From Alligator mississippiensis (taxonomy: Eukaryota; Chordata; Crocodylia; Alligatoridae): a stretch of DNA of 64,000 nt. The notes under the pieces were generated by a model. That model saw only the letters and a list, made by a program, of their open reading frames with translations. It did no database searches and was not told the DNA's origin. The position numbers and the translations under genes are program-made. Shown piece after piece: positions 40,976 through 52,433 of this stretch (positions within the stretch are counted from its first letter, which is position 1; each line of letters opens with the position of its first letter). Where the stretch lies: contig NC_081827.1 of assembly GCF_030867095.1 (NCBI RefSeq), positions 49,206,501 through 49,270,500 on the forward strand. Reading direction: 5' to 3'.

Positions 40976-41279
40976 CTAAAAATGGATGTAAAAGAAGTAA
41001 TATTAAACACCTGTACACAGCAAGTGTCAACACTAATTAAGAATACTTATGTAGACTGCAGATATTCTGCTGTGCTGACAAGGGAAGTTATTACAGCAGT
41101 TCTCAAGGTGGGTCAAAGCTAGAGCACCATGAAGGCTTCTGTAATCTATGCAAAGTAGACACAGTTCTTCAGGGACCATGTACTAAGCATAGCTGTAATG
41201 TATTTACTACAACCATTTTCTCCCTTCCCTAGTCTCCCTATGGCAGGGCTCATGGAGGGAGAGGATGGTTTAGACTAGA

Positions 41280-41352
41280 GCAGGTGTGGCCCCCAGCACT
41301 GTGTCATCTGGCCCATGGGCTGTGGCTCTGTACTCTAGAAGGGGTGCACAGT
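41280..41352 (+). mobile_element. hAT terminus fragment interrupted by a second element
   Basis: Begins CAGGTGTGGCCCCCAGCACT and includes CTGGCCCATGGGCTGTGGC, a hAT-like left end, then stops at the TAGGGCTGTGC start of the next element. This suggests a nested insertion. Confidence 0.45.
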
Positions 41353-42330
41353 AGGGCTGTGCAAAACAGCACTGTTCCATTTCGACTTGCATTTCAAGGT
41401 TTCGAAATTCGTTTTGAATTTCATTTCTATTCGAAACTGCTGTTCCATTGAAACAGTGAAACAGTTTCATTCATTGTTTCATTGAAACAGTGACGCTGTT
41501 TCGACGTTTCACCCATAGGCTATAATGGGGAAGCTCGAAACAGCTTCTCTCATCTGGCAGGCAGATTGGAGGCTGCAACCCCAGGAGGCTGCAGGGGCTG
41601 TGCCAGTCTTCCCGGGGTTGCAGACCCCCGATCTACCTGCCAGATGAGGGAGGGAGCCAGGTGCTGCCACCTGGGACTGGGGAGCTGGGGAAGGGAACTG
41701 AGCCCAATTGCTCAGTTTCCCTCCCCAGCCCTGTGATAGATCAGGCTGGGGAAGGGAACTGAGCCCAATTGCTGAGTTCCCACCTGAGCTGAGTTCCCCT
41801 CCCCAGCGCTACGATCAGGCCAGAGAAGGGAAGTGAGGCCGGTTAGCTGAGTTCCCCTCCCCAGCACTAGGATCAGGCTGGGGAAGGGAACTGAACCCAG
41901 CTGAGTTGAGTTCCCCTCCTCAGTGCTACAATCTGGCTGGGAAAGGGAACTGAGCTCAGCTGAGCTGAGTTCCCCTCCTCACTGCTGTGATCAGGCTGGG
42001 GAAGGCAACTCAGCCCAGCTGAGCTCAGTTTCCTTCCCCTGCACTGCGATGGGCTTCCCACAGCCCAGCTGCAGGAGGCAGGGAGAGCCAGAGCTGCATT
42101 CTCTGCCTGGCTGGGCTGCAGAGCTGCTGGGAGCACAGCCTTGGTTCTCCCCCATCTCCCACCACCTGGCTGCTTTGAAACCCGAAACATTTTGAAACCT
42201 TTTGACTAGCCTCATTTTGTTTTGAGGCTGTTTTGAAGCCCTTCGTTTTATTTCGATTTTGCTGTTTTGAGCTCAAAATGAGTCAAAACAGGGTTATTTT
42301 CAGTTGGCCAGGTCTGGCTATGCTCTTGCC
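41353..42330 (-). mobile_element. Reversed copy of the TAGRGCTGTGC family
   Basis: Opens TAGGGCTGTGCAAAACAGC; its far end reads, reversed, CAAAACAGCCTCAAAACAAA and CAAAATGTTTCGGGTTTC, matching the left sub-terminal region of the element at 10947. The far terminus itself is degraded. Its middle is a minisatellite (41684-42050). The element lies in the intron just upstream of MET exon 14. Confidence 0.65.
41684..42050 (+). repeat. Minisatellite with palindromic unit, six copies
   Basis: Six units of 58-73 bp starting at about 41684, 41745, 41818, 41877, 41937 and 41995. Each contains GCTGGGGAAGGGAACTGAG followed by the near-inverse CTGAGTTCCCCTCCCCAGC, so every unit can fold into its own hairpin. 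It lies inside a transposon copy in a MET intron. Confidence 0.8.
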
Positions 42331-42513
42331 CTTTACAGAATCCAGGTAGCAGAAAGGGGCTGAAATGCAGATGAGAGCTGCATCTTTATTGTACAATCAC
42401 CACTGATGCGGTTTAAGAGTGGCATTCTCAGACATAGATAGTGCATACATTAGTCCATGTTTTAAAAACCCCATTTATAATTGTAATTACATCATGAAGT
42501 TAATCACCTGTAC

Positions 42514-42670
42514 CTTTAATCTGTTTCTTCTTCTTCATCCACAAGAAAAGACCCACAAATAACAAAAGTACAATGGATATTGAAACAACTCCCACAGTCA
42601 ATCCTGTGTAATCTGGATCTTGCTGAACCAATACTTTCCCAATAACAGTTGACAAAACTTCTTGCTTCCA
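42514..42670 (-). CDS. MET: MET exon 13 equivalent (transmembrane segment)
   Basis: A 157-bp exon, 52 codons plus one base. It starts [15 protein letters not shown] and then encodes a hydrophobic helix ([19 protein letters not shown]) followed by the stop-transfer run KKKKQIK, the usual MET transmembrane arrangement with the human WLKKRKQIK equivalent. The exon ends in phase 1; its last G is completed by AT from the next exon to give Asp. The acceptor is TTTCTTCCAG and the donor is AAAG/GTACAG. Confidence 0.96.
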
Positions 42671-43764
42671 CTGGAAGAAACAGAAATACAAGAATTGTGA
42701 TGCAGGGGAAATTTTTAAATTACCTCTGCTTTGTTCTGCTCCTCCCTCCTCCTCCTCCCAAATAAGTAATGCATATTTGCACTGAAGTAATGGGATCCAA
42801 GCCTTCCCATATGGCTTAAATCCTGGCTTTAAGAAGTTCCATAACGAGGGAGAATTTCAAGTAATGCAATGAATTTGCTCTGGTGTAAGCAAAATCAGAA
42901 TCTGGTTCTCTATGATTTATTAAGTCTTTTCAGGGGACAAAGTAGCAGACGTAAACAACTACATTCTCTATTGAGGAATTCAGTCCTTACACACAGAAAC
43001 TTAGCAGTAGGTGCCTACCTAGTACCCTGTGCTAATTTACCTTTTACATCCATTACACAAACAAATACTACTGCATTCCTATTATTTAAAAAAATAGCCT
43101 AAATGTCTATAGGACGTGTCCTTTTGACCTATATACATGGTGCAGCTTCAGACTTTCCTCAAACTCCTGTATTTTTGTTTCCAGACTCATGTGATTCAGT
43201 CCCTAGCAAGTCAACAATTCAGAAAAAAAAAAGCCAAACTAACAAACACTGGACGGCCAGCAGAACAAAACTATCACAGGTCACATGGCACTATCTCAGC
43301 CTGTTGGAATGCATTTGGCAATCCTTTTTCTTCCTTCTGTGCAATTCAGTCTTTTGGGCACTGTAATGGTAGATCTGCTTGTCAGAAAAGCAAAATTTCC
43401 TCTTTGCTGAGCAGGCAGCAATTTCTAAGGCTACCTGCCAAGAAAAAGGGAAAAAGCTTGTATCATCCTTTTATGGCAAACACTTTGCTTCCACATGTAG
43501 GTGCTGGGCATATTTGGTTCTTACAAGCTAAAGAACTTAGGAAATATGGCATAACAGAACCAATCAAATGAATTTACCTTAGCAGCTACATATGTATAAA
43601 TATGTATATGTATGCATATCACATAGGCATATGAGATAAGAAGGAATTTTCAGGTGTTGAAAAAACGTATAAGAAGTCCATAAGGCAAAAGGAGTCCAAA
43701 TGATTTTATACTTGGGTCAGCTACATGCCCAAAAAAGTTGTACTTATTCTTTTTTTGCAAACTA

Positions 43765-43915
43765 TCTTATTGTTACTAGTAATGTAGTAATAGTAGGATC
43801 ATGATGGCACCTAGGAGTCCTAGTTACAGATAAGGATCCCATTGTAACAGGTGTTGTATAAACAGAACAAAATGATAGTCCCTGCCCCAGACAGCTTACA
43901 GTCTGAAAGAAAGAT
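43765..43915 (-). mobile_element. CR1/L2-type retroposon 3' tail
   Basis: On the minus strand it contains the order ...CTGTAAGCTGTCTGGGGCAG, GGACTATCATTTTGTTCTG, TTTATACAACACCTGTTACA, GGATCCTTATCTGTAACTAG, ending in ACTATTACTACAT. This is the typical 3' tail of a retroposon group abundant in sauropsids. Confidence 0.6.
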
Positions 43916-44374
43916 ATCATATAGCTTTCAATCCTACTTACTCATAAGCCCACCATTTTCACTGTAGCAGGACAGGATACGTAATGGTTTAATTATAAAA
44001 AGGAACATCATTTCTTATCTTCCTTCATTCATCTTTCATCAAAAAACCCTAAAACATTCTTGTGGTGTCTTATGAATCAACAAAAGGTCATATCCTGGTC
44101 CAGTATAACTTAGTGGCTACATTCCCAATAACTCTAGTGGGATCGAGTTTTGGCTCATACTGAGTGAAATAATGGACTCAAGTATTTGTCCTGAATGTCA
44201 TCAATTTACCAGAACTAATAAAACGAAATTGGAGAAGGTGGAGAAAAGATAATTTCATGTATTTGCCATATCAGGGGCCTGATCCCATGGATTCTAGTGA
44301 GACTTTTCCCAAAAAAGGCTTGCAGAACCAGGATTAAGATGACTGCTCTATTGTGACCATGTCCTTCCCATCTC

Positions 44375-44515
44375 TAGTTTCTTCCTACGCTTACACTAGA
44401 AGCTTTTTTGAGTAGGGACTGTCATTTTTTTCTGTGTTTATATAACACCTACCACAACAGGGTCCCAGTCCATGATGGGGGTGCTTACTTGCTGCCCTAA
44501 TAAAAATAATAATGT
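44375..44515 (+). mobile_element. CR1/L2-type retroposon 3' tail
   Basis: Same tail as at 43765 in the opposite orientation: GAGTAGGGACTGTCATTTTT, TATATAACACCTACCACAAC, GGGTCCCAGTCCATGATGGG, then an (AATAA)n-like end. Confidence 0.65.
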
Positions 44516-44688
44516 TTCATTTAAAAGAATTAACAGTTCTAAGTAAGATTAAATTTAAAACCACTATGACTAACACTAAAGGAAGTGCACAAACTGGATT
44601 CACTGTGAATCCTAGGTTCAAGTTGTATTTTAAGTTTGTAGGTTCCATAATTACAGTGGCATTGTCATATGCAGGGTAGATATCCCAC

Positions 44689-44835
44689 CTCTATGTTTAG
44701 TTCACTGTTGGTTTTCAGCAGCTCACTGGGAACTGTACAGAAAACTGATTCTGACTGTGAGAAGATATTTTCACAACTCTTATTGCCAACTTTTAGCACC
44801 TCGCCGTTCACAGCTTCTGAGTCGATATAACTTCC
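44689..44835 (-). CDS. MET: MET exon 12 equivalent (last IPT domain)
   Basis: A 147-bp exon of 49 codons starting [20 protein letters not shown] and ending KTNSELNIE, colinear with the human segment [20 protein letters not shown] to LNIE. It contains the cysteines of the last IPT repeat (SCENI, VFCTVP) and an NKS glycosylation sequon. The acceptor is unusual: its pyrimidine tract is T4 followed by nine Cs directly before AG. The donor GAG/GTGGGA is weaker than those of the other exons. Confidence 0.95.
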
Positions 44836-45747
44836 CTGGGGGGGGGAAAATCAATTATTATTTTACATAAGTACTTCATAAAACCTAAGGACACTTGATT
44901 GGTTCAGAAAAACATTATAAATAAGAGCCAATTAAGAAATAAAACAAAATCAGGTTTATATTGTCCAGTCAATACACATATATAAGTTCTGTTAATGAAA
45001 ACAGCAGTTTGGCAGACAGATAAAGGGGAAATAAAATGTTTAAGGCTAAAACCTACTTTAAGTTACACTTATGCAGCCCACAAAGATTTCTAAAAATGTA
45101 AACACGCAAGAATATATTTGGCTGTTTTGTTCACCGTGTATCCTAGATTTTTGCATAATGCACATGAGAAAGGAAGCAGTATATGACTCTGTTGTTTATA
45201 TAAAACTGGCATTCTGTTAGCCACAAATTACAGGCATCTCAAATATTTTGTTTTGCAAGTGGAGAAGGGAGGTACATTATAAAGGGGAGATGAAACTTGC
45301 AAAGCAAAGAAGTGAATTGGTCTCATAAATGTTGGTTAAGTATATTGGTAAAATTAAACATAAGCATGCTCTGGTAAATAAGACATCATTCTAAAGCCCT
45401 ATTCAATATTTTTGACCCAGCAAAACTCCTTTGGTATTCACATCCCAGACTCAGCTGAATAATTATGGTATTAGCATGTGAAGGCCCTGGTCAGGGTGAG
45501 GCCCCCTTTTGTGCTGTCCAAATATTTAAGGGGATTAGGTTCCTGCTCTGAGGAGCTCACAAACTAATTCAAGACAAGCAGAGGCATTATAAACAGGGCG
45601 TCGGTGTACAGTGCAGTAGCTATTCTGTGAAAATTACTTGCATTCACATTCTTCTCCCAGGGTAAATGACAACTAAGGCATGGTAAGCTAGCCCATTTTT
45701 TACTGACAGGTGAACTACCTTGGCTTAGCATTCATACCAGAATAGGA

Positions 45748-46200
45748 CAGAGGTACTCAACCAACCCCTGGCCCAAGGGCCAGATCCATAGCCAGTTCCA
45801 GCCCACAAAGCCATGTAATCTGGCTGGTGGGTCTCCTCATGGGTCCATAAATTTGGTGGTGGAAGAGCAATGGCAATTAACACTGCCACTGCTTCCCTGC
45901 CTCCATATTCCCCAGTACAACATGGATGGATGGGCCTCAGCCAGGCTGGCCCCATGCACAAGAACTGGACCTGGTTCCTGAGTGGCTGGATCAAGCCATA
46001 GCCCAATCCAGCTGTGTGGAAATGGCTTGTCCAGGGCCAGATGCAGCTTTGGGGAGCCAGGCTGGAAGCAGTCATATTGGAACTGCCTGGCTGCAGTCCA
46101 ATGCAGGTGTGGGGATCAGGTCTTGGTGAGCTCTTTGCACACGGCTACACTGGGCACCGGTTGTGCCATTCCCACTTAGCTTCATCAGGCCCCAGCTAGG
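45748..46200 (+). mobile_element. hAT-like fragment related to that at 340
   Basis: Begins CAGAGGTACTCAACCAACCC and continues with a CTGGCCCAAGGGCCAGAT block. It shares an internal 'GGTGG...GCAATGGCAATTAA' region with the element starting at 340. The right end is not identified; long open frames inside are compositional. Confidence 0.5.
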
Positions 46201-49200
46201 CCAAACCTGCACCACTCATCCAGTCCACCATCCAAAAAAACCCAGGCACCAATGGAATAGGATCTTGCACCCAGGCAATTATCATGGAGTAGCTGTTGTG
46301 CCTTCAGTCCCCACTCTCGTTTACCTTATAATAGCCTGCACATGTACACAAGCCCTAGTGTAACAATCAGAAGGAAGGGAGGGAAGCAGAGAGGATGAAG
46401 ACAGCAGTAGAAGATACTCTAGATGGGTTAACCAAGGGAGTGTTGAAAAGCATAGCTTGCAGTGAGCTCCATGCAGGATGCACAGAAAACAAGAACTCCA
46501 TTTTGTGATTTTTTTTTTCAATTCTAAAATGTATTTCAATCCCAATAGAAAAACTACTTTATGTAGGTTTTTGCAGGTGTGAGTAAGAAAGTGGGGGAGA
46601 GAAGGTGGTAGATCCACCTAGGAGCCCCTGACCCAGCTCAGGTAAAGTGGGAATGCTCTAACCAATTCTTGGGTCTTGCTAAATAGCAACTGGCTTCCCC
46701 AGATGTCCTGGGTTGAAACATACTATGTGCGCTCTCTCCGTCTCTTATCACTTTGATAAATATTTAAATATTAATTGTCTGACAGAGAAGGACTGATTCT
46801 CTGCCAGGATGGGAGACACCCACATTCAAGTCTCCCTCTGAATCAAGCAGAGCAAAGACCAATCTGGTTTTCACATCCCAAGTAGGTTCCCTGGGCTACT
46901 GGCTATTTTAGCTGTCTCCCTCTTTCATCCTGGACCTGATGCATCTCCCTGATGATTTTCATTCAAAACAATACACTTCCATGAAAATAGAAGTTTATTT
47001 CTCAAGAAAAAATTGAATTTAGGTACTTCATTAAGAAATTCCTGACCAGTTCTGGTTAGGCCCTTAGGTTTTAGTTATTGCCATAAATATATGGCAGATT
47101 TTCTGACCTCTTTTAGTTGGAATTCTGCTTAGTTAAACACTCCAGAATTTAGCACAAAAATGTTGGGGATGGAGGGAAGCACCTATTAATTACTAATCGA
47201 GCAAGCAAATGAGAGCATGTTACTGGTCTTTCATGTTACTCTTTTTGCCTTAAAAAAAAAGTCTGCTCCTCACCCCTGCTGTGTTCTAAATGGTTGGTGC
47301 TTCCATAAGCCATATATGGCAGTTAGGTACTATGGTGAACAGCCATCACAGACCCATTCCACATACCACATGGCTCCACAGTTATGAGTATTTGAGCAAT
47401 ACAGAAAGACTAAAACGCTTTGCATCAGCCTCAGGGGTTATAACTAGGAGCAATGAAATGCAATTAAATAAATGGAAAATTTAGGCTTAATATCAGCAAT
47501 ATTGTTAACTGAGAGCTCTAAAACTAAGATAATCTCCCAACAGAAGTGGAGAAAAATTAATCAATTAAGTCATTTATATATGGACTGGCTATGTTTCTTA
47601 ATGCTTTGATAGGCAATCACATAGAGCACCTTGAGACTGGAGCAGCAGGTTTTTTCCATCTTTTAATTCTAAAGCAGATTTATCTAAGGATTGTCTGGAT
47701 CTTAATTTTTACATGAAATCATCATTTTGCAAATTATTTCTATTGCCAGAATGAGTTATGCTTAAAAATTAAGTCCTGTGGTTTACAAACCAAATGTTTG
47801 GGTAGTCTGTATTTGTCTCAGTGTGTGCATATGATTTATAATCTGTAAAACCACAGGCTGTATTGTTCATTAAAGCCTCTGCTCAGATAGGAACAGGAAG
47901 GAGAACCAAGGCCAATACCAACATCGCAGGTAGGGACCTCTTAGGTATAATGTGAGAAAAAGGAAGCCCTCCCTAACCCCCCACCAGAGAAGCGGCATCA
48001 AGCAGCAGCATGGAGTACAAAGTAGTTTAGGTTGCTGCTGCTGGGGAGGGGAATGTCCACCACGGTTTTTTGCTGTTGAAGCCCATGTCAATGAGGTAAA
48101 ATGCTAATTTCAGCAGTAAAAAATGGGTTAAATTCTCTGTTCTCACCCCCTCACCCCTAAGCAGCTGTGAAATCTACTGCTGTTCGATAAAACAAACATT
48201 TCCGGGAAGCCTTGTGCTCTGTGACACAAACTACCTGCACCGCTGCTTCCTGCAGCTGGAAAGTGCAGGCAGAGAAGGAGACAGGAGAATGAGGCATGAG
48301 TGAGGGTACCTTTCTGGTACTGATTCCTTTAGGTAGTGCTCAGGGCATGTGTCCTGCTTGCTCACCCTACGTTATGTTACTGGGTAAGGTTTCTGTGTTG
48401 ATGGAGAGGACAGTGAAAGCAGAAAAGACTCTGAAGTCTGGGGCTCTGCCCTTTCCCAAAATGACATAAATTAGGATAAACTAATTGACCTTCTTTCCAT
48501 TCTCTGTCCTGCTTGCATTCTTAATTTATTGGTTTAATTCTTGAAGCTGAAGGACCCCTACGGAACGGCTGCTCCTGGACTCCTAATGGTATATAGCACA
48601 CTTGTGAGCTCTATGCTGCTGTGAGTCAGGTATCTTTATACAACTCTGCAGCATAGACATACCCTGATTAAAAACAGCACTGAGAACTTTTCAAAAGGGC
48701 CTTAAGAATGGTCACATGTGGAGTCAAGACACATTACACGGAGTGCCTAGAGCTGCCCTTGTAGGGGGTGTTGATCTTTCTTCTATTCCTAGGTATGTCT
48801 CTATCACTTCCCACAATTAAGGGCAAGCTGCTGACCTGATCTGATCTGCACTTAAAATATCTGTTTGCCAGGCATGTCCAAATTGTGGCTTAAAATGAAT
48901 ACTGGCTTAGCACTGAGATTTCCTTATTGCTGAGCTGACACTGGGCTAGATGTAGGTACTACAATAGTATGTGATGGATATGTATTATATGGGAGCTTGG
49001 AAGAAGAAAACATGCATGCAATATGGGTGGTGATCAGTTAAGCAGAACCATAGAAGGAATTCAACAAAAGAGCAGGCCATGTGGGTAAATCACCCATTTC
49101 TTCTGCAGTTTGGTAGTGTTTATAAGTGCGCTGAGACAGGAGGTCATTTTTCATTTTCATTTCATAGGATGCACCAAGCAGTTAGCACACCCAGAGTTTA

Positions 49201-51243
49201 GGAGTACAGGTCACCGAGTATTTGGCAGGCAATAATTACATTCTCTTGCCTAGACTTGAGTTTTTTGGTTGTCCTAGATTGGCAGACAATAGGACTTGTT
49301 CTATAGCCTGTATGCTCTCCAAGTTGGCAGGAGATGGGAGCATTTCAAAAGCCATTTGAGTGGCAGTGGAGCAGGAGATTGCCCCGTGTCACTCTGCCAT
49401 GACCCCTCTGACCGGGGTATGAATGACATTGATAGACTTCAAAGAAAATCACATACTTGGCAAGAAAAGATGGCTGGGAGGTGAGATCCTGAGAGACAGA
49501 GTGTAATATGGAATTCTGGAAGGCTTTCACTGAAGATAAAAGCTGGGATGCAATGGCCTGACAAGGTCCTAGATAGTGCAAATGACTAAATGCATTTTTT
49601 TTCCTTAGTAACATTTCCTTATAAAACATCTTATGTTCATCAAGGGAAACCAAATAGAACCTTCCCATCAGTATCCCCAGTCATTTGTTGAAAGCCAAAT
49701 ATGTCACACTAGATTAGTTTGATTGAAAAACCCATGATAAAAGCTTCCCCCTACTCCTCTGAAACTAATTAAGAAAAAGATAAAAGAACTTTGGTTTGGT
49801 AGAACAGTTTGTTCACTGAAGCAAGTTGCCATTTAATTTCATGGTGCACTTGCTTAATTATTGCACAAAATATGACCATGAGGCATGTCAACTTGTGTAT
49901 GCATTTTTGTACGTGGGTAGGGGGCAAGGGAAGAGTGTTGCCATTATGGCTTATAATGACCTTTTGGCTCCTGAACATAAGTTCTAAAAATTGCTTCAGT
50001 GTGTAGATGGAAGCATCCCACTACAACTAATTTTGTTTGGAGGAGGATGTTGAATTACTGCATGCTCATGCTTTATTCTAGGAGACCAATTTTCACTAAT
50101 GTCATTCTCAAGCTGGTTGCCAGGAAATAATCAGGGGCATCAGGCTTAGGTAGGCAGCTGGCTAGGCACCATGGCTACAAGGGACACCAGCACAGCTAAA
50201 TTATCATTGTGTTACTCTCCAAAAAGGCAGTCTTCAGTCAGTCTTCACTATCTGAAAGTTTTCCACCTACCTCCTTGACAACTAAGCAGAAAGAGGGTCA
50301 AAACTTAAAAGAAAATATAGCAAATAAAGTGCTTTGGTGGATAAATGGGTTAAAAAAAAATAGGGAACAAATGTGAAATTTTTCCTACTATAAATATCTA
50401 CCTCACACAGTGAGTGTGCAAGACCTAGCATACAGCAGAAATGTTCTGGTGCTACTGTCTGAAGACACTGAGCCATGGAGATGCTGGGTGGAGGGCTTTA
50501 TTCCTGCCCTAGGCCTGCATAGCTAAATTTTGAAAATTCTCTCCACAGTATCACAGAGGATGTTTGTGGGCAGGCTGGGGAAGAGGCAATTGTGTAGTTA
50601 AGGCTTCTACATATAAATGATTAAAAAGAAAAGCTATAAAACATGTGGCCAGAATTTGTCCGTTGGATGAAATGAAAATATTTTGTAGAGAGAGTTCTTT
50701 TTTATTACGTTCTAGCTCATTTTAATCAGACATCTGCCTGATTTTTTTACCAACTCACCTACCTGGCTCTTTAGCATCTTGTCCATCAGACTGAAGGCCT
50801 TCTATAGTCATTGCTCCCGGGTATCTGTGCCATGCAGGTTATGTGGGTATTAGGAACCCAAGGACTTCAAGGACATACAGCTCTGGAGCAACCCCCAAGG
50901 GAAGACTGCCAGAGCCAGGCCCATATTTTGTTCCACACAGAATTTCGCATTTTTGGTTTTTATTCTGAATTGGAACGAAACTAAATTTCAAAATCTTCTG
51001 CTCAGCACACTTACATATCTCTAGGCAGTCCTATACACACATGGCATGGACATAGATTGTCTGCTTGTACTCCTATGACCAGTACAATACCTGGGAACTG
51101 GTTGTGCTTTGGCACTTTGATTGTGTTTCTCAGCACTGTCTGGCTTACCTCAGCATCCAGGCTGGTTACTCCAAACAGGCACTCATTACCAGGTCTGAAA
51201 CCTTCAAAGATTCATAAATATTATGAGCAGAATGGACCACTGC

Positions 51244-51498
51244 GATTACCAGGGATACTGGTTTTCTCCAATTTAAAAAAATCCCTAATTTTCAGTTAAA
51301 AAAAGTAACCCCAAATCCACATTTTCCATGATTAAAATGAAAAAAAAAAAAACAACACATCTCTCTCTCTATATATATCTATATACTAGTGGTGTTTCAT
51401 TTAAATCATGGGAAAATGCGGATATGGAATTACTTTTTTTAAACCAAATATTGAGGGGTTTTTTCATTCAGAGAAAACCAGGATCCCTGGTGATTACC
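51244..51498. mobile_element. Complete fold-back MITE
   Basis: Arms 51244-51343 and 51397-51498 are inverted copies about 100 bp long, for example ACCAGGGATACTGGTTTTCT against ACCAGGGATCCTGGTTTTCT, and AAATCCACATTTTCCATGAT against ATATCCGCATTTTCCCATGA. The loop of about 53 bp is a CT/AT simple sequence. Nearly the whole element can form one hairpin. The superfamily is not determined. Confidence 0.8.
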
Positions 51499-52214
51499 TA
51501 GTCTGACTTCCTGTATAATACATAATATATTCAGTGTATAATGTCAGGGCAGCAGGATCAGTATGTCACTACAAATTTCATTTTCCTTTCAATAGAAAGG
51601 ATGCAGGACCATGAAGTAGAAATGATTGAATTTTACAGAGCAGGCATTTCAAATTTGGGGCCAGATTCTTGGTTTTGGTACATTGCAACTGGACACCTAA
51701 AAACACTCCAAGTTTTCTGTGTTGGAGTATACACTGCTTCATTGCTCTCCAACAGCTTGTAAAAGGCTGCTAAAAGCTGGTACAACTTAGTACCATCCTG
51801 AGGCTACTTTAGCCTGCATGGATGCCAGACTAGCCTCTGGAAGTCCTGAGGACCAGGAAAACTACTTTTGCACTTCCACACGATATGCCAAGTGTACATC
51901 TGTAAGTTCAGCTCTTTTTCTTTAATTCATGGGAACTGTGACCTCAAAAAAACATATTATATGCAGAATACAATGTTCTCATGCTATTTACTGCTTCATT
52001 TTTTATGCAATTTGTTTTAGATCTTTTCTCCAATCTTTCATTTAAAAAAAATGAAACAGTTCCCTATTACACTTCAGTGTTATGACTTGTGTTTTAGAGC
52101 TTATCTGCTGGTATAGTCAGCAATATCGTAATAAAATACTTCCATTTAGGTTTAACTGCTAAAAAGCCAATTAGATCAAAATTAGATTTACAAAACCATT
52201 TTAGCACTTCTTAC

Positions 52215-52433
52215 CTTAATTTCTATTACATTTTGGCTGCCTCTTGAGATAACCACTGGCTTTTCAAAGTGTTTAAATACAGGGTTATTCACATAATCAA
52301 AATCAAAGTATAAAGGGGTGACTCCATCAAAAATAAAAAACACTTTTGTTACAAAAGGTAGTTGCAGATTGAAGGATTTAAGTGAAGGAGTTGTGCAGCA
52401 GATTATCTCTGAGTTAGAGCGATGGTTACATGC
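52215..52433 (-). CDS. MET: MET exon 11 equivalent (IPT domain part)
   Basis: A 219-bp exon of 73 whole codons. It starts [18 protein letters not shown], almost the same as human [21 protein letters not shown]. It continues through the NPVFK..EKPV segment that joins two IPT repeats and ends NVIEIK. The paired cysteines typical of IPT folds are kept. The acceptor is TTATTACAG and the donor is AAG/GTAAGA. The encoded part is extracellular, in the stalk between the ligand-binding SEMA domain and the membrane. Confidence 0.95.

Larger units (their letters stand above)
42671..44688 (-). other. MET: MET intron between exons 12 and 13
   Basis: About 2 kb. It holds two CR1/L2-type 3' tails in opposite orientations (43765-43915 minus, 44375-44515 plus). 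The rest is unassigned. Confidence 0.65.
44836..52214 (-). other. MET: MET intron between exons 11 and 12
   Basis: About 7.4 kb. It includes a CR1/L2-like fragment (45480-45590), a hAT-like fragment (from 45748) and a complete fold-back MITE (51244-51498). 46350-51240 shows no gene or named repeat; open frames there are short and featureless. Confidence 0.65.
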
